The notes beneath the pieces were generated by a model. The model did no database searches. It saw only the letters and a list, made by a program, of their open reading frames with translations, and was not told the origin of the DNA. This document shows positions 52,694-60,844 of a stretch of 64,000 nt of DNA, piece by piece. The stretch is from Ignavibacteriales bacterium (GTDB lineage: Bacteria; Bacteroidota; Ignavibacteria; Ignavibacteriales; Ignavibacteriaceae): assembly GCA_016709765.1 (NCBI GenBank), contig JADJMD010000013.1:372001-436000 (forward strand), written 5' to 3'. Position 1 is the stretch's first letter, and each line of letters opens with the position of its first letter. A program made the position numbers and the translations under genes.

Positions 52694-54004
52694 ATGAAGA
52701 AAAAAATAATTAAGAAAAAAGTTGATTTAGAAGCTAGTGTAAAAGATAAACCTAAGTGTGTAACGGATTTAGGGCAATTGTCATTTGATACAATTGGGGG
52801 GAAGGTCGTAAAAGTATATCGTGAGAATGGGAAAAGTTTTTTGGTGAATGGCAAAGGCGAGTTAAGTGAAATCCCGGACGTAAGTGCAGATGCTACAATT
52901 GGTAGCAATAATTTATGGAATGATAAAAAAGTTAACGAAAACTTGATTGAAGAAATTACAAATGCAATTAAGCCGTTTGTATTTTTTAGTAATCCAAGAC
53001 TTTATGATTTCATAGCAGTTGAAGCAACAAGCACTTATGTGTTTAATTTATTTGAAGCCATACCATACTTACATCTAACGGGTGCGAAGGGTTCTGGCAA
53101 AACTACTTTGGTTAGAATTCTTTCTTCGTTATCACATCATCCGGTTTCAACAGTCTCAGTTACACCTGCAAATTTATTTAGAATGATAGAGAATGAACAG
53201 CCAACTTTGTTTATTGATGAGGCTGAGGACTTGGAAAAGCGCGGTACGTCTAATAATCCTACTATTCAGTCACTAAATAGTGGTTATAAAAAAGACGGGA
53301 AAGTTCACAGAGTTATCAAGAATTTACCTACTCAGTTTTCAACATACTGCCCAAAAGTCATTGCAGGAATTAATTCATTAAGTCCGGCATTAGCTGATAG
53401 ATGTATAACTATTGAAATGCAAAAAGCGTCATCATCCAACAAGGTGGCGTATTTAACAAGTGATGATCAAAACAAATTAAAGTCTTTAAAACCCGTTATC
53501 GTCGGAACTTTAGATAAGAAACTGCCAGAGCTAAGTAAGATTATCAACAATCCAGCTTCACTAAATTTAAGTCCAGAAATACAGAATCGCGAATTGGAGA
53601 AATGGTTCCCAATACTTGCGATTGCAAAAGTGTTTTCAACAAAGAAGAATAACTACTTTGAGCAGCTTCATCAGTTTGCAGTGGAGTCTATAATCTCCTC
53701 CGTTAAAGAAGATACTTCACCAGAAACAATTTGTAAAGATATTCTTTCAGATTACGTGGAACATAATGCTACAAGATCTCTTCTGCCTGGGGATAATAAT
53801 TTTTTCTACTACCGCTGTGATAAAATATTTTTTATGATAAAGCAGTTGGATCCACATAATTATTATCGCTATCAGGGGGAACTTAGTAGGATATTACAAA
53901 AGATAGGTGTGACCACGACTCGAGAACGATTTGGCATGAAGGGCCCAGCTATATTGGCTTATAAAATTCCAAAATCAATAATCAAAAAAAAGAAAGGTAA
54001 GTAA
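52694..54004 (+). CDS. Element-encoded AAA ATPase
   Basis: A 436-residue protein. After a basic N-terminus (KKKIIKKKVDLE) and a small domain, the ATPase core has Walker A GAKGSGKTTLV (about residue 132) and Walker B LFIDEAEDLE (about 172), and the late arginine-finger region PALADRCITIEM. Similar proteins in plasmids and phages act on DNA. The last codon is followed directly by the radical SAM gene's ATG, so the two are coupled. Confidence 0.75.
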   Translation: MKKKIIKKKVDLEASVKDKPKCVTDLGQLSFDTIGGKVVKVYRENGKSFLVNGKGELSEIPDVSADATIGSNNLWNDKKVNENLIEEITNAIKPFVFFSNPRLYDFIAVEATSTYVFNLFEAIPYLHLTGAKGSGKTTLVRILSSLSHHPVSTVSVTPANLFRMIENEQPTLFIDEAEDLEKRGTSNNPTIQSLNSGYKKDGKVHRVIKNLPTQFSTYCPKVIAGINSLSPALADRCITIEMQKASSSNKVAYLTSDDQNKLKSLKPVIVGTLDKKLPELSKIINNPASLNLSPEIQNRELEKWFPILAIAKVFSTKKNNYFEQLHQFAVESIISSVKEDTSPETICKDILSDYVEHNATRSLLPGDNNFFYYRCDKIFFMIKQLDPHNYYRYQGELSRILQKIGVTTTRERFGMKGPAILAYKIPKSIIKKKKGK

Positions 54005-55381
54005 ATGTTTATTCCAAAATTAATTCAGGTTACAGAAGAGGCGAAAGATGATGCTTTAACTAAGGAATATTTAGATAGATGCAAATTTATTAATCCAAAA
54101 GTTAAAGTTGTTTACGTTGAAAATAGCAAACCAGAACTACCGGCGCACTTAGATGCTGCCGGTAGATATCATCATATGAAAGAAACTCTGTTGATATGCA
54201 GAAGATCATCTTCTTTCATAGAAACGTTTGAAAGCCCGGGGCATATTGTAGAAAGAATGAGCACAATGGTTAAGTCAGTTTTCAACTGCAGCTCTTCCTG
54301 TGAATTCTGCTACTTAGGTAAAACAGCATTGCGGCAGCAGCATCAGAAGTTATACTCCAACATAGATGTGATCGAGCAAGAAATGTTAAATGAAATTCCA
54401 ATTCATATTGGGCTAAATACGATTCTAAGTGCGTATGCTTTTTATAATGAATCGCCCTTACTAAAAATACCTCCGGGTTTTAAGAAATTTGCGGATGAGT
54501 TCAGAAACAAATTATCCCGTATGGGTAAAAATAAAATTAGTCAGGAAGATGTATCCAAATATATTAATGATAATCTGGCAGAGATCTTACTTAAACTTGA
54601 TGTTCCACTAGCGCAGCAGCAATACTTCAATATTAAGAAACAGCTTCCAAGCTATTTTGCAGAAAATAAAAAGTTTGATGTATCATTTAATATTGGCGAG
54701 TATACAGATATCGGGGCTATAGACCACATCTCCGGGCATCTTAATTTCTTTGCAGGACTTGTAGAAAAGCATAAAAATATTAAGATCAACTTTATGAGTA
54801 AATCACCTAATCTCACATCATTGCTAAAAGCACAATGCGATAACAGGGTCCTTGTAACAATTGGTTTTAATCCCCAGTCCGTAATTGATAAATATGAGCA
54901 CGGTACATATTCATTAAAGGAACGTATTGCTGCTGCAAAGCAGGTTCAAAAAAAAGGTGATATAAATCTTAAGCTAGAAATAGAGCCAATAATATTTATA
55001 CCAGATTACGAAAAAGAATATATCAAATTGATCAGGAAACTGTTAAAGGAATTAGATGTTAATAAAATCTCGAAGATTACAATGGGCGGTATAAGATTAG
55101 CCGCTGACTACAGAGGGATTATACCGCAGTATTTTCCTGATACTGATTTGCTTGATATGCATATGGAAAAACCAGATGTTAGTTATGATAGGTACAGATA
55201 CCCGCTTGAAGAACGTGTTGATATTTATTTGAAGCTTATCGCAGAAATCAAAAATCATTGTGATTGTGAAATAGGTTTAGGTGCCGAAACACCAGAGCTA
55301 TGGGAAGCAATTAACTTTGATGCTGCGAAAGCTATGAGTAAAAATTTCTTTCAGTATTTGGATCCTAACAGCGATGAATAA
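54005..55381 (+). CDS. Spore photoproduct lyase-like radical SAM protein
   Basis: A 458-residue radical SAM enzyme. The 4Fe-4S motif is CSSSCEFCYL (C-x3-C-x2-C, about residue 95), as in spore photoproduct lyase and its relatives. The barrel continues to a C-terminal part with GGIRLAADYRG and RYRYPLEERVDIYLKL. An insertion of about 100 residues follows the CxxxCxxC motif (FKKFADEFRNKLSRMGKNK...). SPL reverses a UV dimer in spores; a non-spore element would use it for DNA repair or a different nucleic-acid chemistry. AAAGGTAAG precedes the ATG. Confidence 0.8.
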   Translation: MFIPKLIQVTEEAKDDALTKEYLDRCKFINPKVKVVYVENSKPELPAHLDAAGRYHHMKETLLICRRSSSFIETFESPGHIVERMSTMVKSVFNCSSSCEFCYLGKTALRQQHQKLYSNIDVIEQEMLNEIPIHIGLNTILSAYAFYNESPLLKIPPGFKKFADEFRNKLSRMGKNKISQEDVSKYINDNLAEILLKLDVPLAQQQYFNIKKQLPSYFAENKKFDVSFNIGEYTDIGAIDHISGHLNFFAGLVEKHKNIKINFMSKSPNLTSLLKAQCDNRVLVTIGFNPQSVIDKYEHGTYSLKERIAAAKQVQKKGDINLKLEIEPIIFIPDYEKEYIKLIRKLLKELDVNKISKITMGGIRLAADYRGIIPQYFPDTDLLDMHMEKPDVSYDRYRYPLEERVDIYLKLIAEIKNHCDCEIGLGAETPELWEAINFDAAKAMSKNFFQYLDPNSDE

Positions 55382-55480
55382 ACCAAATTATATAATTCTT
55401 ACTTGGCGGGTATACAAAAAATACTTCCCAAGTAGTAATGTCGTCTTGTATAAAAAACTATTAACAAGGATTTTTACACT

Positions 55481-55708
55481 ATGACAAAACAAGATATACA
55501 TCATAAAATATGGAGGTGCGCAGGCACAGTAAAAATATATTCTATACAAATAGTATCATATAATGCAATAACTGCATTGACAAACAAACAGGCTGGAGCC
55601 TTAAAACACTCCAGCCAAATATTCTGGAGATTAATTGCAATTGTATTATTGGTTGCGGTTACATCATCAGAATTTTCCGCGGCAATTATGCCAAATAATA
55701 TTAGGTAA
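55481..55708 (+). CDS. Possible small membrane protein
   Basis: A 75-residue frame with AAGGATTTTT before the ATG and one hydrophobic helix (about residues 48-68, FWRLIAIVLLVAVTSSEF). The DNA inside carries a perfect hairpin, GGCTGGAG...CTCCAGCC (55590-55615), which may be a structured element rather than coding. I do not recognise it. Confidence 0.4.
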   Translation: MTKQDIHHKIWRCAGTVKIYSIQIVSYNAITALTNKQAGALKHSSQIFWRLIAIVLLVAVTSSEFSAAIMPNNIR

Positions 55709-55711
55709 AAT

Positions 55712-56092
55712 ATGAGTAAAAATAAAAATGTTAAGGTTGATAAAGCACTTAGACAAACAGTCTTAGATACTATTGACCATCTTTATAAGCATTTTCTGTG
55801 TTTGGACAGAACTGAAGATAAGATTGCTTTACAGATCATTGAATCAATTAGTTATGATTATGCTATGATGAATTGCCAAGCACACTTTATAATAGAAGAG
55901 CATGTGATTCCGTATTTAAAGAAGCAAAATGAAAATCAAAGATTAGAGATAGTGAAAGGCATCCTTGCTGATGGTTACTTAGACATCAATGGGAATAGAT
56001 TTTACTTCCTACATCAACCTTATGTGAATTTTGATAAAGATGAGAATGCAAAAAGAACTCGTTATATTGAAAAAGTTCCAGATGCTAAGTAG
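55712..56092 (+). CDS. Element protein, unknown
   Basis: A 126-residue protein, mainly helical, starting MSKNKNVKVDKALRQTVLD, with an alpha/beta end (DGYLDINGNRFYFLHQPYV). No family recognised. It ends 18 bases before a strong terminator hairpin. Confidence 0.6.
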   Translation: MSKNKNVKVDKALRQTVLDTIDHLYKHFLCLDRTEDKIALQIIESISYDYAMMNCQAHFIIEEHVIPYLKKQNENQRLEIVKGILADGYLDINGNRFYFLHQPYVNFDKDENAKRTRYIEKVPDAK

Positions 56093-56110
56093 TATCATTA
56101 GTATTAACAC

Positions 56111-56135
56111 AGGCGGCGTAACAGCCGCCTTTTTA
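56111..56135 (+). terminator. Rho-independent terminator between the 126-residue protein and the resolvase
   Basis: AGGCGGC-GTAACA-GCCGCCT followed by TTTTTATT on the plus strand; the opposite-strand resolvase gene ends at its edge, so it may serve both. Confidence 0.85.
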
Positions 56136-56711
56136 TTACATCTTTTTCAAAATTTCAAAGTAAGCACTTTTTGAAATTTTTACTTTCTTAATTATTTCTT
56201 TATACGTCAATCCACTTGCTTTTAGCATAATAATCTGCTGTTTTGTAAATGGCGGAATTTTTGGCCTCCCAATTCTTACCCCACGTACCCTAGCCTTTTC
56301 CATTCCTGCAATTACTCTTTCACGTATTATTGATCTTTCAAATTCAGCAAATGCTGAAATCATAGTAAATAATATTTTGCCTGCTGGAGTTGAGGTGTCA
56401 ACATTTTCTTTGTAACTAATGAAATCCACACCAAGACTATTAAATTCTTCTAAAGCATTTATTAATTCCTTAGTACTTCGAGCAAAACGATCAAACTTCC
56501 ATACCAATACAACTTCGGTTTTTCTTTTGCGAACATCATTAAATAATTTTTGATAATTCACACGATCTGATTTAGCACCTGAAGCATAGTCAATATAAAC
56601 TTCGACGACGTTTAATCTCCTTAATTCTGCATATGACTTTAAATCTGACAGCTGCATATCCACATTTTGTTCTTTAGTGGATACTCGAGCATAAATGATA
56701 ACTCGATTCAT
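56136..56711 (-). CDS. Small serine recombinase (resolvase/invertase)
   Basis: A 191-residue member of the Tn3 resolvase/Hin group. The catalytic Ser is in YARVST, Arg in WKFDRFARS, and FAEFERSIIRERVIAGMEKAR marks the end of the catalytic domain. A small HTH forms the last 40 residues (FTKQQIIMLKASGLTYKEI). An inverted repeat CTTTCTTG...CAAGAAAG (56719-56751) just upstream could be part of its crossover site. Confidence 0.9.
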   Translation of the reverse strand: MNRVIIYARVSTKEQNVDMQLSDLKSYAELRRLNVVEVYIDYASGAKSDRVNYQKLFNDVRKRKTEVVLVWKFDRFARSTKELINALEEFNSLGVDFISYKENVDTSTPAGKILFTMISAFAEFERSIIRERVIAGMEKARVRGVRIGRPKIPPFTKQQIIMLKASGLTYKEIIKKVKISKSAYFEILKKM

Positions 56712-56831
56712 AAAATTCCTTTCTTGTTATACGTTTCTTTTACCAAGAAAGAATTGGTTTATAAAAGGTACTTTTGTGGAATTAATAGTGTTACAACTAA
56801 AGTATTATTAATTTTGTAAAAATAAATTTTG

Positions 56832-58469
56832 ATGGTTATGGTAAAGAAAAACAAATCAGAAGAAAAGAAGAAAAAAGCAGCTGTTTATTGTCGAGTGTCG
56901 ACCTACGAACAAGGACAAGGTGAAGTTAGTAGTCTGAATGGTCAGGAGGATTTACTAAGAAATTATTGTAAGGCCAAGGATTGGGAAGTCAACGGTACAT
57001 ATATCGACAGAGCCTCAGGCTCGAGCCTTGAAAGAAATGAAATAATTCGATTATTAAGCGATGCTGAAGAAAAAAAGTTTGATATAGTTCTAGCCACAAA
57101 GATTGATAGGATTTCACGTAGCGTATTAGATTATTTGGATGTTGATAAAAAGCTTACAAAGCTTGGTATTGATATCGTATTTGCAACGCAAAATATTGAT
57201 ACTACTACTCCGGCTGGAAAGATGCAAAGAAATATTATGCTTTCTTTTGCAGAATTTGAACGCGATATGATTGCTGAAAGGACCAGAGAAAAACTTTATT
57301 ATCAAGCTTCTAAAGGTTATTGGGGTGGTGGGCATGCGCCATTAGGTTATGATGTAAAAAATAAATTACTCGAAATAAATTCAGCAGAAGCATTATTAGT
57401 AAATAAAATCTATGATTATTACTTGGAAGAACTATCTGTTGAAAAAGTTGCTAAACGTCTCAATCGTGAAGGGTTTAATTCAAAAAGTAGGACTACAAAA
57501 TCTGGGAAAGTAACTGGTGGTGGTTTATTTAATAAAGATTCTGTTCATCGAGTAATCACAAATAAAATTTATATCGGAAAAATCACTTACAAAAAGCAGG
57601 AATTTAAAGGATTACATTCACCGATAGTTGATGAAACTAAATTTAGTCAGGTTAATGATCAATTAAATGTTTCTAAGAATGATCGTTTTACTTCTCAAGT
57701 GGATTCTGAGCTTTTGTTATTAGGTAGATTAAAATGTGGATTCTGCGGTAGTAATTTGACTACATCATTTGTTGGGAAAAAAGATGGAACAAAAGATTTC
57801 TACTATAAGTGCACAACGAAGTCTAAGTATGGAAGTTCTAAATGTGAAAGTCGAGATATTCACGCCAGTGAAATCGAAATATTTATTGAAATGCTGATAA
57901 AAAAAATTGCTTCCTCTGATCAATTATTTAATTCTGTTTTTTCACAATTAGGACATAATGAATCTAAAGATCTTAAAGCTTATGAAACTCAGAGGAATTC
58001 TTTAATTGCCAATTTGAATAATATCAATCAAGAGATAAATAATTTAACTAGTTTTATTGCTAAGGGTTCGGCCAGCGAGTTTAAGTCAGTCACATTAAAG
58101 CTAGAAGATTTAGAAAATCAAAGAGAAATGATTAAAGAAGAAAGAAAAAAAGTTGATCATGAAATTTCTTTAATAAAAAATACTGTGGTTGATAAATCTG
58201 ACTTGAAGCAAATATTCAAAGATCTTTCAAAGTATTACGACGCTGCTTCAAAAGAAGAACGAAAATATATGATTAAGACCATCATTAGAGAAATAACTAT
58301 TAAATTAAAGAAAAAGGAAGAAAAAGGGACGATTGATATACATTTTAGAGGTGATGGGCATATAAAAAAAGAATGGGTTAACAGAATTGTTAACCCAGAT
58401 AAGATAGTTTCGAGCTACTATCTCGATTGGCTCCGCGAGCAAGACTCGAACTTGCAACCCTTCGGTTAA
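56832..58469 (+). CDS. Large serine integrase of the element
   Basis: About 545 residues. The catalytic Ser is in YCRVSTYEQ and the Arg cluster in TKIDRISRSV. A recombinase domain (YWGGGHAPLGYDV) follows, then a zinc beta-ribbon (CGFCGSNL...YYKCTTKSKYG...C) and a coiled coil. The reading frame ends with WLREQDSNLQPFG, which is the antisense of tRNA-Asn, so the last codons are supplied by the host tRNA gene at the junction. A TTG one codon earlier is another start. Confidence 0.92.
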   Translation: MVMVKKNKSEEKKKKAAVYCRVSTYEQGQGEVSSLNGQEDLLRNYCKAKDWEVNGTYIDRASGSSLERNEIIRLLSDAEEKKFDIVLATKIDRISRSVLDYLDVDKKLTKLGIDIVFATQNIDTTTPAGKMQRNIMLSFAEFERDMIAERTREKLYYQASKGYWGGGHAPLGYDVKNKLLEINSAEALLVNKIYDYYLEELSVEKVAKRLNREGFNSKSRTTKSGKVTGGGLFNKDSVHRVITNKIYIGKITYKKQEFKGLHSPIVDETKFSQVNDQLNVSKNDRFTSQVDSELLLLGRLKCGFCGSNLTTSFVGKKDGTKDFYYKCTTKSKYGSSKCESRDIHASEIEIFIEMLIKKIASSDQLFNSVFSQLGHNESKDLKAYETQRNSLIANLNNINQEINNLTSFIAKGSASEFKSVTLKLEDLENQREMIKEERKKVDHEISLIKNTVVDKSDLKQIFKDLSKYYDAASKEERKYMIKTIIREITIKLKKKEEKGTIDIHFRGDGHIKKEWVNRIVNPDKIVSSYYLDWLREQDSNLQPFG

Positions 58470-58502
58470 CAGCCGAATGCTCCACCATTGAGCTATCGCG
58501 GA
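58428..58502 (-). tRNA. tRNA-Asn (GTT)
   Basis: Folds as a standard cloverleaf: acceptor TCCGCGA/TCGCGGA, D arm GCTC/GAGC, anticodon arm TTCGG-CTGTTAA-CCGAA with GTT as anticodon, T arm GCAAG-TTCGAGT-CTTGC, discriminator G and encoded CCA (58428-58430). It is the attachment site of the serine integrase. Confidence 0.97.
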
Positions 58503-58523
58503 ATGAATATTTTTCGTAAAAAC

Positions 58524-58547
58524 GAGGTCAAAGATAACATTGACCTC
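58524..58547 (-). terminator. Terminator of the S46 peptidase gene
   Basis: Minus strand GAGGTCA...TGACCTC followed by GTTTTTACG, 30 bases after the peptidase stop. Confidence 0.8.
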
Positions 58548-58576
58548 ATACTTTGTCAAGCCGCAAATTACTTGAA

Positions 58577-60754
58577 TTAAATGTTAATTCCCATTTCTTT
58601 TAGCAGAAAATCAGCTTTGCTTACCTTTTGGGCAACCCATAATACATAACGAATATCCACGCCAATTGAGCGACTATATTTTTCACTCCAGGTATAATCA
58701 TTAACGGTTGCTTCAAATGCACGATCAAAGTTTACTCCGACTAATCTTCCGTAAGCATCCATAATCGGGCTGCCTGAATTTCCGCCGCTTGTATCCATAT
58801 TATAAATAAAATTAACCGGTACATCATTTGATTTTGGAAGAATAAATTGCCCAAAATCTTTAGCATCGTACAATTCTTTTATTTTCTTATTTAGTTTATA
58901 ATCTCCTGTGTTCCTTCCCTTTTCTATCAATCCAGTTAGGGTTGTATTTGGAGAAAAATAAGTTGCATCCGCTGGGGAATATCCTCGCACATACCCATAA
59001 GTTAATCTTAATGTACTGTTAGCATCCGGTACAAATGATTTATTAAGCCATTGTCTTTTAACATCATTAAGTTTTGCAAGAAGGATATTTATTTTACCAT
59101 CACGAACCTGTGATTTTTCTCTTTCTGTATCGCCAAGTTCAACTGCCTTCATTACCAAATTAATATATGGATCATCAATATCTTCCAAGGTTTCATCTTT
59201 ATCTTCAAGAAGTTCAAAATATTCTTTGCTGTCTTTTATAAAAGTATCATCATATAAATCAGAAATAAAATCTTGTTTGCTTTTTCCTTTTGCAAAACTC
59301 TTAAACGGTTCCAAATCTTTACATTCATCGAACATTGAAGCATCGTTTAATATTTTATTTAATATTTGCGGTTCAAGATCAGGCATAAAATCATTATAAA
59401 GTTTTGTAATTGAGTTATAAAAATCAGATCTCTTATCTTCTTTGTATAATGATTTTCTTTCTAATTCAGGCTTAAGCATTTCTTTTTTGTAATCGATAAA
59501 TATTTCTGCAAGTCGATAATAATCCACGAATCGACTTAACATAAACAAAACAAGATTTCTTCTTCCGCTAGTAAAAGCATCCTGATGTGCCTCATCAATT
59601 TCACTTAATATGGTTTCATATTTTTCTTTTAGTTTGGGATTAGAATTAATAAACACCTGAAGTTGTTTTTCCTCTTCTTGTTTTTTCTGAATTAGTTTTA
59701 ATCTTTCTAATCCTTGCATTTTACCACGGTAATTCTTTTCTGTATTTGCCAGGCCCTGAATTTCTCCAACAATTTTCAATGCAAACTCAGGGTCGTTCTC
59801 TCCACGTTTTTCATAAAGATTTATCAGCCAGGAAAACATATCCTGAATATATGGTAATTGAAATTTTTCCTGCATCATTAAAAACTGTGATGGTTGATGT
59901 TTGTAAGTTCTGCCGGGATAACCAAGTATAAAAACAAAGTCTTCTTCATTAACTCCATTTGGATTTACCTGCAAAAACTTTTTAGGATGATAAGGCACAT
60001 TATTTTCAGAGTATTTTGCCGATGAACCATCCGGCGCAACATAAGCGCGAACAAATGAAAAATCTCCATTGTGTCTTGGCCACACCCAGTTATCGGATTC
60101 TCCACCAAACTCACCAATAGTTCTTGGAGGCACGTAAACTAATCTAACATCGTTAATCGTTTTATATCTAAACAGTACATACTGTTCACCCACAAACATT
60201 TCTGAAACCACGGCTGCGATTGTGCTATCTTTTTCTTCTTCGCGTTTTACAATTTCTTTTATCTTATCTGATATTGCAGTTGTTCTTTTGGAAATATCTT
60301 CAGCTGTGTTTGCTGCTTCTAAAACTTCTGCACTAACATCTTCATAGGAATCTGTGATTCTACAGGTCAATCCGCTTGCCGGTAATTCTTTTTCTCGGTC
60401 TTCAGCTAAAAAACCATTTTCTAAATAATTGTTTTCAATAGTACTGGCATTAGAAACAATTCCAAATACACAATGATGATTTGTGATTATCAATCCATCG
60501 TTAGAAACAAATGAACCCGTGCAGCCGCCAATCTTTACGAGAGCATCAACAAGACTAACGCCGTTTGGATTATAAACTTCATCTACACTTATCTTTAACC
60601 CCTTTTCATTTAAGTTGATGTTTTTAATATCACTTAACGGAAACATTCCTTCATCCGGTTTGGTTGGAATGAAAGCGAAAGAGATTACAATTAAAAGTGA
60701 TAGTGTAATTAAAAATGGATGTTGAAGTTTTGTATTATTGAAAAACATTTTCAT
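58577..60754 (-). CDS. S46-family dipeptidyl peptidase (DPP7/DPP11-like)
   Basis: A 725-residue periplasmic serine exopeptidase. Signal-like N-terminus, then the catalytic His in IITNHHC (about residue 90) and the catalytic Ser in DTSGGNSGSPIM (about 655). The motif NFDRAFE after the Ser has Arg where DPP11 enzymes (Asp/Glu specific) have it, and DPP7 has Gly; this suggests DPP11-type specificity (from memory of the family). Such enzymes release dipeptides for peptide-using bacteria. It is a single-gene unit with a terminator. Confidence 0.92.
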   Translation of the reverse strand: MKMFFNNTKLQHPFLITLSLLIVISFAFIPTKPDEGMFPLSDIKNINLNEKGLKISVDEVYNPNGVSLVDALVKIGGCTGSFVSNDGLIITNHHCVFGIVSNASTIENNYLENGFLAEDREKELPASGLTCRITDSYEDVSAEVLEAANTAEDISKRTTAISDKIKEIVKREEEKDSTIAAVVSEMFVGEQYVLFRYKTINDVRLVYVPPRTIGEFGGESDNWVWPRHNGDFSFVRAYVAPDGSSAKYSENNVPYHPKKFLQVNPNGVNEEDFVFILGYPGRTYKHQPSQFLMMQEKFQLPYIQDMFSWLINLYEKRGENDPEFALKIVGEIQGLANTEKNYRGKMQGLERLKLIQKKQEEEKQLQVFINSNPKLKEKYETILSEIDEAHQDAFTSGRRNLVLFMLSRFVDYYRLAEIFIDYKKEMLKPELERKSLYKEDKRSDFYNSITKLYNDFMPDLEPQILNKILNDASMFDECKDLEPFKSFAKGKSKQDFISDLYDDTFIKDSKEYFELLEDKDETLEDIDDPYINLVMKAVELGDTEREKSQVRDGKINILLAKLNDVKRQWLNKSFVPDANSTLRLTYGYVRGYSPADATYFSPNTTLTGLIEKGRNTGDYKLNKKIKELYDAKDFGQFILPKSNDVPVNFIYNMDTSGGNSGSPIMDAYGRLVGVNFDRAFEATVNDYTWSEKYSRSIGVDIRYVLWVAQKVSKADFLLKEMGINI

Positions 60755-60792
60755 TTGTGTTCCTTAAAGTTTTTAACTGCCCAAATATAAAA

Positions 60793-60820
60793 AATCAGGC
60801 TCGATTTCTCGAGCCTGATT
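60793..60820. terminator. Bidirectional-type terminator between the S46 peptidase and ccmF
   Basis: AATCAGGCTCGA-TTTC-TCGAGCCTGATT, perfect 12-bp stem, with T-runs on the minus strand (six T) for the ccm operon. Confidence 0.85.
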
Positions 60821-60844
60821 TTAGAATAAATATTTTCTAACTTA

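Noticed and set aside
56719..56751. Inverted repeat CTTTCTTG...CAAGAAAG as a resolvase crossover site
   Set aside because: One 8-bp repeat in AT-rich sequence is weak evidence; mentioned with the resolvase only.
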